A stretch of 64,000 nucleotides of DNA from Ottowia flava. Its GTDB lineage: Bacteria > Pseudomonadota > Gammaproteobacteria > Burkholderiales > Burkholderiaceae_C. The notes under the pieces are model-generated. The model worked only from the letters and a program-made list of their open reading frames with translations, was not told the DNA's origin and made no database searches. The stretch spans positions 248,001 to 312,000 of the forward strand of contig NZ_VRUA01000002.1 of assembly GCF_008017535.1 (NCBI RefSeq), in the 5' to 3' direction. Positions 26,370-33,658 of the stretch are shown here, piece after piece. The first letter of the stretch is position 1, and every line of letters starts with the position of its first letter. The translations under genes and the position numbers were made by a program.

Positions 26370-27008
26370 TCAATGCCCCGCCATGAGCTCGCGCAAATCG
26401 CGCGCAAAGCCTTCCAGCTCGGCCTCGATCCGGCCAATCGTGCGGCCGAACCAGTTGTAGGCGAGCACGGCGGGAATGGCCACAGCCAGGCCGGCGGCGG
26501 TCATGATCAGCGCCTCGCCCACCGGGCCGGCGACCTTGTCGATGCCGATCTGGTTGGCGGCGGCGATGCTGGTCAGCGCGTGGTAGATGCCCCAGACGGT
26601 GCCCAGCAGGCCGACGAAGGGCGCGGTGGAGCCCACCGTGGCCAGCAGCACCTGGCCGAACTGCAGGCGGCCCATGGTGGCATGCAGCGTGTCGCGCAGC
26701 ACGCGGGTCAACTGCTGCGCACGGTCACCGGCCGCGGCCAGCGTGCCACCGGCGGGGCGCTGCGTGGCGGCGATCAGCGGCGTGACCAGCTGGCCCTTGT
26801 CGAAGCCGCCGATGCGCGTGGCCGCTTCGTCCAGCGACGGCGCCTGCCAGAACGCGGTAACGCTGCGCGCCACGTCGCTGCTCGCGCGGCGCAGCATCCA
26901 GGCCTTGTAGAGGATGACCACCCAGCTGGCGATCGACATGAGCAGCAGCAGGATGGCCACGGCCTTGCCGATGGCGTCGCTCTGCGAAAAGACGTGTTGG
27001 AGGTTCAT
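26370..27008 (-). CDS. exbB: ExbB/TolQ/MotA-family proton channel protein
   Basis: The 212-residue protein has three hydrophobic segments: IGKAVAILLLLMSIASWVVI near the N-terminus, VLLATVGSTAPFVGLLGTVW in the middle and IMTAAGLAVAIPAVLAYNWF near the end. The GSTAPFVGLLGTVWGI motif is diagnostic of MotA/TolQ/ExbB proteins. It forms the pentameric channel that harvests proton flow for TonB-dependent uptake with ExbD. A TonB-dependent receptor is encoded at 60718-62868. No tonB gene is visible here. Confidence 0.9.
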   Translation of the reverse strand: MNLQHVFSQSDAIGKAVAILLLLMSIASWVVILYKAWMLRRASSDVARSVTAFWQAPSLDEAATRIGGFDKGQLVTPLIAATQRPAGGTLAAAGDRAQQLTRVLRDTLHATMGRLQFGQVLLATVGSTAPFVGLLGTVWGIYHALTSIAAANQIGIDKVAGPVGEALIMTAAGLAVAIPAVLAYNWFGRTIGRIEAELEGFARDLRELMAGH

Positions 27009-27034
27009 GGTCTGAAGTTACCTGATTCGGGGGT

Positions 27035-27847
27035 TCAGCGAAGGTTCAGCACGTCGTACATGTCATACAAACCGTTGCGCTTGTCGGCCAGGAAGCGCGC
27101 GGCGCGCAGTGCGCCCTGGGCGTAGCCCTGGCGATTGGAAGATTTGTGGCTGATCTCGATGCGCTCGCCGGTGCCAGCGAACAGCACGGTGTGGTCGCCC
27201 ACGATGTCGCCACCGCGGATGGTGGCAAAGCCGATGGTGGACGGGTCGCGCTCGCCGGTGTGGCCAAAGCGCTCGTACACGGCGCAGTCCTTCAGGTCGC
27301 GGCCCAGGGCTTCGGCGATGACTTCGCCCATCTTCAGCGCGGTGCCGCTGGGCGCGTCCACCTTGTGGCGGTGGTGCGCCTCGATCACCTCGATGTCGTA
27401 GCCGGTGGACAGGGCCTTGGCGGCCATTTCCAGCAACTTGAAGGTGACATTCACACCGACACTCATGTTCGGTGCAAAGACGACCGGAATGTCCTTGGCC
27501 GCCGCGGTGATGTCGGCCTTTTGTTCATCCGAGAAGCCCGTGGTGCCGATGACGAGGCCCACGCCGTTCTTCTGGCAGGCGGCGAGGTGCGCCATGGTCG
27601 CCTCGGGGCGGGTGAAGTCGATCAGCACGCGGGCCGGCTTCAGGCCCGTGTCCAGGTCGGCCGTCACCTTGACGCCCGATGCCCAGCCAGCGGGAGCGCC
27701 CGCGTCCTGGCCCAGGGCAGGGCTGTCGCTGCGGTCCAGTGCACCGGCCAGCGCGCAGTCGCCGGACTGGCGGATGGCGTCGATCAGCATCTGGCCCATG
27801 CGCCCACTGGCGCCGGCAACAGCGATGGGCAAAGCAGAAAATGTCAT
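27035..27847 (-). CDS. dapB: 4-hydroxy-tetrahydrodipicolinate reductase
   Basis: The 270-residue protein fits DapB length. The NAD(P) site is [14 protein letters not shown] at the start. The catalytic motif is [20 protein letters not shown] and the substrate loop NMSVGVN. It reduces hydroxy-tetrahydrodipicolinate in lysine and diaminopimelate synthesis. The ATG at 27847 begins [15 protein letters not shown]. Longer in-frame translation upstream has no family support. It sits 26 bp before exbB and 64 bp after bamE on the same strand. Confidence 0.96.
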   Translation of the reverse strand: MTFSALPIAVAGASGRMGQMLIDAIRQSGDCALAGALDRSDSPALGQDAGAPAGWASGVKVTADLDTGLKPARVLIDFTRPEATMAHLAACQKNGVGLVIGTTGFSDEQKADITAAAKDIPVVFAPNMSVGVNVTFKLLEMAAKALSTGYDIEVIEAHHRHKVDAPSGTALKMGEVIAEALGRDLKDCAVYERFGHTGERDPSTIGFATIRGGDIVGDHTVLFAGTGERIEISHKSSNRQGYAQGALRAARFLADKRNGLYDMYDVLNLR

Positions 27848-27911
27848 GCAGTCTTTCAGTTTGGCGAGCGCCACGCGCCCACCTGTGCACCCTTGCGGTG
27901 CGCAGACCAGC

Positions 27912-28484
27912 TTACCGCTGCGGCTCCAGGGGTGGGTAACTACCGGCAGGGCGGGGCTGCGCCTCCTGCGTCGCCGACCCTGCGCCTGTCCCGGCGCCCT
28001 CGCCCTCGCTCGGCGCGGGAAACTTGGCGAGTTGTTCTTCGGTGGCCTCCAGCTGAGGCACCTTGACCTTTTTCGTGCGCGTGATGCGCTGCACGAACTC
28101 GGCCTCGCTGGGCATCTCGTCGCCCTCGTGGCGCTCAAGCAGGTCGTCCTTGAAGAACAGCGAGAGCTTGTAATGCTGTTCCGGCACGCCCTGGCGCTTC
28201 ATGGTGAAGACGTAGTCCCAGCGGTTGCCGTGGAACACGCTGGTCATCAGCGGCGTGCCCAGCACGTCACGCACCTGCAGGCGCGTCATGCCGGGCTGCA
28301 GCTGGGCCACCTGCTCCTTGGAGACGAAGTTGCCCTGCACCACTTCGGGCTTGTACAGGGTGATTGCGTCGGCCATGCTGCGCGTGGCCGAATCGAAGCT
28401 GCTGCAGGCCCCCAGGCCGCAGACCAGCGCTACCAGCATGACCGGACGGATCATGCGGGCATGGGGTCGAGAAATGTCCACCAT
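27912..28484 (-). CDS. bamE: Outer membrane assembly lipoprotein BamE (SmpA/OmlA)
   Basis: The protein has a lipoprotein signal with lipobox CGLGAC (Cys27 from the ATG at 28484, or Cys17 from 28454). The BamE fold is recognisable from [37 protein letters not shown] and [11 protein letters not shown]. It is longer than E. coli BamE (113 residues) because of a proline- and glutamate-rich tail of about 60 residues. BamE stabilises the BAM complex that folds outer membrane proteins. It is divergent from fur, a conserved arrangement in betaproteobacteria. Confidence 0.92.
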   Translation of the reverse strand: MVDISRPHARMIRPVMLVALVCGLGACSSFDSATRSMADAITLYKPEVVQGNFVSKEQVAQLQPGMTRLQVRDVLGTPLMTSVFHGNRWDYVFTMKRQGVPEQHYKLSLFFKDDLLERHEGDEMPSEAEFVQRITRTKKVKVPQLEATEEQLAKFPAPSEGEGAGTGAGSATQEAQPRPAGSYPPLEPQR

Positions 28485-28562
28485 GAATCCGAGCTCATGC
28501 ACAATACGAGCCGGACATTGTAGCGGTGCGCATTTTTCGCGCGCTGCGCAACCCGGGACGGC

Positions 28563-29027
28563 ATGGACACCATCGACGAACTCAAGAGCACTGGCCTGAA
28601 GGCCACGCTGCCGCGCCTGAAGATCCTCGAGATCTTCCAGAAGGCCGATCAGCGGCACATGACAGCGGAAGACGTCTACCGCCTGCTGCTGGCCGAGCAG
28701 TCCGATATCGGACTGGCCACGGTGTACCGCGTGCTCACGCAGTTTGAACAGGCGGGCATCCTGAACCGCAACCACTTCGAGGCCGGCAAGGCGGTCTACG
28801 AGCTGCGCGACGACCAGCACCACGACCATCTGGTGTGCCTGGACTGCGGTCACGTAGAAGAGTTCTACGACCCCGAGATTGAAAAGCGCCAGAACGCGGT
28901 GGCCAAGGCCAAGGGCTTTCACATCGCCGATCATGCACTGAGCCTGTACGCCAACTGCACCAAGACCGACTGCCCCTACCGCGCGGCTGCGGCACCTGGC
29001 TCAGGTATTCGCCGGCCGGCGACCTGA
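28563..29027 (+). CDS. fur: Ferric uptake regulator
   Basis: The 154-residue protein has the winged helix ([20 protein letters not shown] and [19 protein letters not shown]). The dimerisation domain carries metal ligands [16 protein letters not shown] and a second Cys pair in NCTKTDCPY. With Fe(II) it represses iron uptake genes. I see no clear Fur box in the 78-bp region shared with bamE. The C-terminal [10 protein letters not shown] extension is slightly longer than in E. coli. Confidence 0.97.
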   Translation: MDTIDELKSTGLKATLPRLKILEIFQKADQRHMTAEDVYRLLLAEQSDIGLATVYRVLTQFEQAGILNRNHFEAGKAVYELRDDQHHDHLVCLDCGHVEEFYDPEIEKRQNAVAKAKGFHIADHALSLYANCTKTDCPYRAAAAPGSGIRRPAT

Positions 29028-29044
29028 CAGCGGAAATTCACCAA

Positions 29045-29110
29045 GAATCGGCCTCCAGCGCACGGCAGGTCTGCGCAGATAGCTATTAATAATATAGCTA
29101 TCTGCCGACT
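29045..29110 (+). repeat. R1-variant repeat between convergent fur and hprK
   Basis: Contains AATCGGCCTCCAGCGC, then TCTGCGCAGATAGCTATT, the second R1 subfamily with its core mirrored to form the hairpin at 29075-29105. Confidence 0.65.
29075..29105. terminator. Perfect 12-bp hairpin between fur and hprK
   Basis: GCAGATAGCTAT, a 7-nt loop, then ATAGCTATCTGC. Arms are perfectly complementary. Being symmetric and between convergent genes, it may stop or stabilise transcripts from both sides. There is no long T run, so a classical intrinsic terminator is uncertain. Confidence 0.5.
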
Positions 29111-29122
29111 CAAGCACGCGCC

Positions 29123-30079
29123 TCAGACTTCTGCGTCGCGCTCCATGGCCTTGCGGTGTCGCTCGACGAATTCCTGGTAGGTATCGATGCCACGCAACTG
29201 CAGGATGTGGTTGCGCACCGCCGCCTCGACCAGCACAGCGATGTTGCGGCCCGCCACCACCTGGATGATGGCCTTCTGGATCGGCACGCCCAGCACCTCC
29301 TGCGTCAGCGGCTCATAGGGCATGCGCTCGTAGTCGCGCTCCATCGTTTCGCGCCGCACCAGGTGCACGATCAGCTTGAGCCGCATGCGCCGGCGAACCG
29401 CCGTCTCACCGAAGATGGCACGGATGTCGAGCAGACCAATGCCACGCACTTCCAGCAGGTTCTGCAGCAGCTCGGGGCAGCGCCCTTCGATGGTGGTCTG
29501 GTTGATGCGGAACAGGTCGACCGCGTCGTCGGCCACCAGCCCATTGCCGCGCGAGATCAGCTCCAACCCCAGTTCGCTTTTGCCCAGGCCGGATTCCCCC
29601 GTGATCAGCACGCCCAGGCCCAGGATGTCCATGAACACGCCGTGCATGGTCGTGCGGTTGGCAAAGTGCTTGGACAGGTAGGCCCGCAGCACGTCGACGA
29701 CGAAAGCGGCCGACTCGTGGGTGGCGAACAGCGGAATCTGCGCCCGCTCGCACATCGACACCAGGGCTTCGGGCGCGGCCTGTCCGTCGCACAGCACCAG
29801 CACCGGCGGCTCCAGCGTGACGATGCGCGAGATGCGGCGTGCACAATCTTCCGGCGCGGCGTTGGTCAAGTAGGCGATTTCGCGTGTGCCGAGGATCTGC
29901 ACACGGTACGGATGGATGTAGTTCAGGTAGCCAACCAGGTCGGCGCTGGACTGCGCCTCGCGGACGGCCACCTCGTCGAAACGCCGCTCCGAGGCGCCCA
30001 GCCCGGCGATCCATTGCCAGCGCAGGCTGGCGCGGTGGTCCTCGAACAGGACATCGGCACTGATGACGGTGGGCTTCAT
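29123..30079 (-). CDS. hprK: HPr kinase/phosphorylase
   Basis: The 318-residue protein has the HprK N-terminal domain (about residues 1-125). The kinase core has the Walker A loop [20 protein letters not shown] (about 155-165), the acidic DDAVDLFRI and the signature [20 protein letters not shown]. In proteobacteria it acts with the nitrogen-PTS. It belongs to the conserved hpf-ptsN-hprK group on the minus strand. The rapZ gene often found next is replaced here by convergent fur. Confidence 0.96.
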   Translation of the reverse strand: MKPTVISADVLFEDHRASLRWQWIAGLGASERRFDEVAVREAQSSADLVGYLNYIHPYRVQILGTREIAYLTNAAPEDCARRISRIVTLEPPVLVLCDGQAAPEALVSMCERAQIPLFATHESAAFVVDVLRAYLSKHFANRTTMHGVFMDILGLGVLITGESGLGKSELGLELISRGNGLVADDAVDLFRINQTTIEGRCPELLQNLLEVRGIGLLDIRAIFGETAVRRRMRLKLIVHLVRRETMERDYERMPYEPLTQEVLGVPIQKAIIQVVAGRNIAVLVEAAVRNHILQLRGIDTYQEFVERHRKAMERDAEV

Positions 30080-30158
30080 GGCGCAGTTGCAGCGAAGGGT
30101 AGCCGCAGTCTATGCGAAGCCGTCACGGGGCGGTCTTCGCCCGCTCAGAGGGCTGATG

Positions 30159-30626
30159 TCAGGCCGCTTGTGCGGGCTGCCACTGGGCGATCAGCCCGTG
30201 CAGGTCTTCGACGCTGGCGGCCGACTTGACGCGCTCGCGCAGGTTGCTGTCGCTCAGCAACTCGGCAATCTCGGACAGAATTTCCAGGTGCTTTTGCGTC
30301 GCCGCCTCGGGCACCAGCAGAAAGATCAGCAACCCGACGGGCTGCTCGTCCGGGGCGTCGAAGCCGATGGGCTGCGCCAACTGCAGCACAGCGGCCATCG
30401 GCGCCTTCAGGCCCTTGATGCGCCCGTGTGGAATGGCCACGCCGTGGCCCAGGCCCGTGGAGCCCAGGCGCTCACGCGCGAACAGGCTGTCGGTGATCAG
30501 GGCGCGCGAGAGACCGTGCAGGTTCTCGAACAGCAGGCCGGCTTCCTCGAACGCCCGCTTCTTGCTGGTGGCGTCGACGCCCACCAGCACTTGCGAGGCC
30601 GGGAGAATGGATGCGAGACGGTTCAT
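30159..30626 (-). CDS. ptsN: PTS IIA-Ntr component
   Basis: The 155-residue protein carries the phospho-accepting His67 in GHGVAIPHGRI and the fold elements GFDAPDEQPVGLLIFLLVPE and HLEILSEIAELLSD. PtsN takes phosphate from NPr and regulates potassium transport and nitrogen-linked functions. It stands between hpf and hprK on the same strand, a conserved order. rpoN is not adjacent in this window. Confidence 0.96.
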   Translation of the reverse strand: MNRLASILPASQVLVGVDATSKKRAFEEAGLLFENLHGLSRALITDSLFARERLGSTGLGHGVAIPHGRIKGLKAPMAAVLQLAQPIGFDAPDEQPVGLLIFLLVPEAATQKHLEILSEIAELLSDSNLRERVKSAASVEDLHGLIAQWQPAQAA

Positions 30627-30795
30627 GGCTTAGGGGCCGAATTATGCCCTGCACAGATCAAGAAACGACACCGGTGGCAACAGGCGCCGGCGCACGACAA
30701 CGGTGGACTCGGGTAATAAGTCCGCCAAACCACCAGATCGGGCCGTGACCCGAACCGGCTGCAAGCGCGGCATTGTGCAGCATCCAGAAAGCGTT

Positions 30796-30825
30796 CAAGC
30801 CGCCCGGTGAAACCGGCGCGGCTTG
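30796..30825 (-). terminator. Stem-loop in the hpf-ptsN gap
   Basis: CAAGCCGCCCGGT, GAA, ACCGGCGCGGCTTG forms a 13-pair stem with one bulge, about 55-85 nt after the hpf stop. There is no T run on the transcribed strand, so it may be an attenuator or RNA stabiliser between hpf and ptsN. Confidence 0.55.
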
Positions 30826-30839
30826 CAGTGGGTTTTTGA

Positions 30840-30857
30840 GGCCGCCCGGAGGCGGCC
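30840..30857 (-). other. UNCG-type hairpin just after hpf
   Basis: On the transcribed strand GGCCGCC, TCCG, GGCGGCC gives a 7-bp stem closed by a C(UCCG)G tetraloop of the very stable UNCG class. It starts 23 nt after the hpf stop and precedes the second stem-loop. Confidence 0.6.
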
Positions 30858-30880
30858 GTGAAATGCCTGGCAGAACGTCC

Positions 30881-31213
30881 TTACACCAGGTGCTTGGCGG
30901 CGACCGCCCGGTCGTGCGACTGCACCTTGTCCTTGTGACGTACCACCTGGCGGTCCAGCTTGTCCATCAATTCGTCGACGGCAGCGTAAAGGTCTTCGTG
31001 TGCGCTTTCGGCAAACAGGTCGTTGCCCTTGACGCGAATGGTGCATTCGGCGCGCTGGCGTTTGTCCTTTTCCTTCTGGTTTTCAACCGAGAGCAACACC
31101 TTGACGTCCACCATCTGATCAAAGTGCCGTGTGACCCGGTCAAGCTTGCTGGTCACATAGCCGCGCAAGGCAGGGGTAACTTCCAGATGGTGTCCGCTGA
31201 TCGTCAAGTTCAT
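30881..31213 (-). CDS. hpf: Ribosome hibernation-promoting factor
   Basis: The 110-residue protein is a short-form HPF/YfiA protein: [40 protein letters not shown] and the basic [11 protein letters not shown] end. It binds the small ribosomal subunit in stationary phase and helps form inactive 100S ribosomes. It heads the ptsN-hprK group. Its upstream region holds an inverted repeat and two TGAC-N3-GTCA palindromes shared with divergent corA. Confidence 0.95.
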   Translation of the reverse strand: MNLTISGHHLEVTPALRGYVTSKLDRVTRHFDQMVDVKVLLSVENQKEKDKRQRAECTIRVKGNDLFAESAHEDLYAAVDELMDKLDRQVVRHKDKVQSHDRAVAAKHLV

Positions 31214-31249
31214 GTAGGGCCTCCATTCCTGACGGGATAAACGGCCGGC

Positions 31250-31268
31250 GCACCACCGGTTGTGGTGC
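31250..31268. promoter_or_regulatory. Inverted repeat upstream of hpf
   Basis: GCACCAC, 5-nt centre CGGTT, GTGGTGC: 7-bp perfect arms, 36-55 nt upstream of the hpf ATG. It could be an operator or a hairpin in the hpf leader. Confidence 0.45.
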
Positions 31269-31280
31269 CCTGGCCACCCA

Positions 31281-31318
31281 TGACTGCGTCAGATCGCTGA
31301 GGTCATGACGCCGTCATG
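31281..31318. promoter_or_regulatory. Paired TGAC-N3-GTCA palindromes between hpf and corA
   Basis: TGACTGCGTCA at 31281-31291 and CATGACGCCGTCATG at 31304-31318 (perfect 7-1-7). Both share TGAC-N3-GTCA and their centres are 25 bp apart. The second can be read as a dimeric operator of an unidentified regulator. Confidence 0.5.
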
Positions 31319-31573
31319 CAAGCTCACTATGCCTGTGATCGGAGCGCGTGGCAACGGTCGCCATCAATTCCCGGCGACCCTGCTGAGACCGCCCCCAAAA
31401 CGCCTGGCCAATGCCATAATCCGAGGGTTTTTCCTCACTCGAAAGCCCCGCCTTGGAACCCGTCCCGAGTCGCTAGCTTTCGCTCCCTGGGATCCGCTGG
31501 CGCGGGGGGCTGAAAGCCATCACACCCTGCTGCGCCGCACCGTCCTGCCCCGAAATCCCCAGGGAGTCTGCCC

Positions 31574-32560
31574 ATGCTCAACGTTTTCACGCTGTCGAAC
31601 GGACGGCTGTTTCAGGAAGAAATCGAATCCCTCGAGGAGCTCTCCAAGTTCCGCCCGATCTGGGTGGACCTGGAAGAACCCACGACCGAAGAAAAGCGCT
31701 GGGTGCGCCAGTACTACGGCCTGTCGATTCCGGAAGACGCGATCGACGACGACATTGAAGAGTCGGCCCGCTTCTACGAAGAAGACAACGGCGAGCTGCA
31801 CATCCGCAGCGACTTCCTGGTGGCCGACCCCGACGAGCCGCAGCAGGTGCGCGTGGCCTTCATCCTGAACATGACCAACGAGCTGCTGCGCAGCCACGGC
31901 GTGCTGTTCTCGATCCACGACGAAACGGTGCCCGCCTTTCGCCTGCTGCGCATGCGCGCGCGGCGCATGCCCGGGCTGCTGGCCGACGCCAAGGAAGTGC
32001 TGCTCAAGCTGTTCGACGCCGACGCCGAGTACTGCGCCGACACGCTGGAAGGCGTTTACGACGAGCTGGAAACGGCCAGCAAGAAGGTGCTGGACGGCAA
32101 CGTGGGTGACGAGGTCGCCAGCGAGGTGCTGGGCGCCATCGCCCGCCAGGAAGACATGAACGGGCGCATCCGCCGCAACGTGATGGACACGCGCCGCGCC
32201 GTCAGCTTCCTGATGCGCAGCAAGATGCTGGACGCCGAGCAGTTCGAAGAAGCCCGCCAGATCCTGCGCGACATCGATTCGCTGGACAGCCACACCACCT
32301 TCCTGTTCGACAAGATCAACTTCCTGATGGACGCCACGGTCGGTTTCATCAACATCAACCAGAACAAGATCATCAAGCTGTTCTCGGTGGCCAGCGTCGC
32401 GCTGCTGCCGCCGACGCTGATTGCCAGCGTGTACGGGATGAACTTCAAGGTCATGCCCGAGCTGGAATGGCAGTATGGCTACGCCTGGGGCATCGGCCTG
32501 ATGATCGCCAGCGCGCTGCTTCCGATGTGGTATTTCCGGCGGCGCGGCTGGTTGAAGTGA
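31574..32560 (+). CDS. corA: Magnesium/cobalt transporter CorA
   Basis: The 328-residue protein has a large cytosolic N-terminal domain. It ends in two transmembrane helices (IIKLFSVASVALLPPTLIAS and WGIGLMIASALLPMWYFRRR) separated by the signature YGMNF (about residue 286). The helix before the first membrane segment (DKINFLMDATVGFININQNK) lines the pore in CorA structures. It forms a pentameric Mg2+ channel. An R2 element begins three bases after the stop. Confidence 0.96.
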   Translation: MLNVFTLSNGRLFQEEIESLEELSKFRPIWVDLEEPTTEEKRWVRQYYGLSIPEDAIDDDIEESARFYEEDNGELHIRSDFLVADPDEPQQVRVAFILNMTNELLRSHGVLFSIHDETVPAFRLLRMRARRMPGLLADAKEVLLKLFDADAEYCADTLEGVYDELETASKKVLDGNVGDEVASEVLGAIARQEDMNGRIRRNVMDTRRAVSFLMRSKMLDAEQFEEARQILRDIDSLDSHTTFLFDKINFLMDATVGFININQNKIIKLFSVASVALLPPTLIASVYGMNFKVMPELEWQYGYAWGIGLMIASALLPMWYFRRRGWLK

Positions 32561-32563
32561 AGG

Positions 32564-32690
32564 GCACCCCCCTGAGGCGCTGACGCGCCTTCCCCCCTCT
32601 CTCTGCGCGCTGCGCGCTTCGGGAGGGGGGACAACGCCAGTTGCCGGCGCGGGTCCGGCAACGGCGTTCGCTGGGCTGTTGGCCGGGCGC
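32564..32690 (+). repeat. R2 repeat copy after corA
   Basis: Starts immediately after the corA stop: GCACCCCCCTGAGGCGC, a pyrimidine stretch, GGGAGGGGGGACAACGCC, then the hairpin at 32633-32668 and TTCGCTGGG. The upstream CCCCCCTC and GAGGGGGG can also pair. Confidence 0.85.
32633..32668 (+). other. R2 36-nt hairpin
   Basis: Left arm AACGCCAGTTGCCGG, loop CGCGGGT, right arm CCGGCAACGGCGTT. Fourteen pairs with one bulged A near position 7. Same architecture as the hairpins at 26280 and 53735, with compensated stem differences. Confidence 0.85.
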
Positions 32691-32767
32691 GCGGATTGGG
32701 GCGGTCGGGTGAATTGGGTGTGCTGGGCGTACCGCGGCGCGCTTCGACACACGTGCGCCAAGCGATG

Positions 32768-32825
32768 AAATTCAGATGAAATCACCCCTCCACCCTACAC
32801 CCACCTGCGCGAACAGCTCCCGTTT
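32768..32825 (+). repeat. R1 repeat copy between convergent corA and mtnN
   Basis: Plus strand: TCCACCCTACACCCACCTGC, then GCGAACAGCTCC. It ends directly at the mtnN stop codon. Confidence 0.8.
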
Positions 32826-33617
32826 TCAGAGCATCTCAAAGAACCTATCGAGCGTGGTGGCGCTGTAGCGGCTGGCGACGGTGTCGATGAAGCGAGTGAA
32901 GTCGACGTGGGCGCTGTCGTCGGCGCGGTCGGAGATGGTGCGCAGGGCGGCCAGGGGGATGCCGTAGTCGTGGCAGACCTGGGCGACGGCGGCGCCTTCC
33001 ATTTCGACGGCCAGGGCGTCCGGCAGACGCTGGCGCAGGGCCTGGCTTTCGGCGCTGGTGGCGACGAAGCGGTCGCCGCTGACGATCAGGCCGTCGTGCA
33101 GGCGCGGGGCGTGCAGCGCGAATTCTTGCACCGCGGCGGCGCCCAGCGCTTCCTCGGGCCGCACGAGGACCTGCTCTGTGGCGGCGCGCAGCGTGGCGCT
33201 CAGGCCCGCGTCGGCCTCGAACAGGGCGCGCCCGTACAGCGGAACTTCGTGCGGCGGGAACAGGGGCGAGGCGTCCATGTCGTGCTGCAGGAAGGCGTCC
33301 GCCAGTACCACGTCGCCCACGCGCACGCCCTGCCCCAGACCGCCGGCGACGCCGGTGAAGACGATATGGGTGACGCCAAAGCGCTCGATCAGCGCGGTGG
33401 CGGTGGTCGCGGCGGCCACCTTGCCGATGCGCGACAGCACGGCGACGACCTCGTGCCCGCGCCAGTGGCCGACCCAGAAGTCGCGCCCGGCGGCGGACTG
33501 GCGCTGCTCGTCGGGCAGCGTCTTCAGCACCTCGCTCAGCTCCTGGTGCATCGCGCTCATCAGGCCGATGCGGCGCGGCGAATTCAAAGCGAAAAACCCT
33601 TCACGCCCTACAACCAT
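32826..33617 (-). CDS. mtnN: 5'-methylthioadenosine/S-adenosylhomocysteine nucleosidase
   Basis: The protein (263 residues from the ATG at 33617) belongs to the PNP/UDP phosphorylase superfamily: RRIGLMSAMHQELSEVL at the start, FTGVAGGLGQGVRVGDVVLA, the ribose-site ALAVEMEGAAVAQV and RTISDRADDSAHVDF. It cleaves methylthioadenosine and S-adenosylhomocysteine to adenine and the thioribose product. No ATG lies between the fold start (RRIGLM) and the R1 repeat upstream. Either the ATG inside the repeat is used, or a TTG at 33587 preceded by GAAGGG. The repeat therefore shapes the N-terminus. Confidence 0.9.
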   Translation of the reverse strand: MVVGREGFFALNSPRRIGLMSAMHQELSEVLKTLPDEQRQSAAGRDFWVGHWRGHEVVAVLSRIGKVAAATTATALIERFGVTHIVFTGVAGGLGQGVRVGDVVLADAFLQHDMDASPLFPPHEVPLYGRALFEADAGLSATLRAATEQVLVRPEEALGAAAVQEFALHAPRLHDGLIVSGDRFVATSAESQALRQRLPDALAVEMEGAAVAQVCHDYGIPLAALRTISDRADDSAHVDFTRFIDTVASRYSATTLDRFFEML

Positions 33618-33650
33618 CTGCGCAAGCAGCTATCTAATCAATAGCGAATG
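33588..33650 (+). repeat. R1 repeat copy overlapping the mtnN start
   Basis: Near-consensus: CACGCCCTACAACCATCTGC, then GCAAGCAGCTATCTAATCAA and TAGCGAA. It is antisense to fadD and mtnN. Its CAT complement gives the ATG at 33617, and the same bases encode MVVGRE of the long mtnN frame. Confidence 0.85.
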
Positions 33651-33658
33651 TCAGCCGA

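Larger units (their letters stand above)
31214..31573. other. Divergent intergenic region between hpf and corA
   Basis: 360 bp without a gene. It contains an inverted repeat at 31250-31268 near hpf and the paired palindromes at 31281-31318. A CATAAT -10-like box lies around 31410 toward corA, with no good -35. No R1 or R2 copy is present. Confidence 0.5.

Noticed and set aside
28485-28562. Fur box in the bamE-fur divergent promoter
   Set aside because: No sequence close to GATAATGATAATCATTATC; only a 5-bp ACAAT/ATTGT pair is present.
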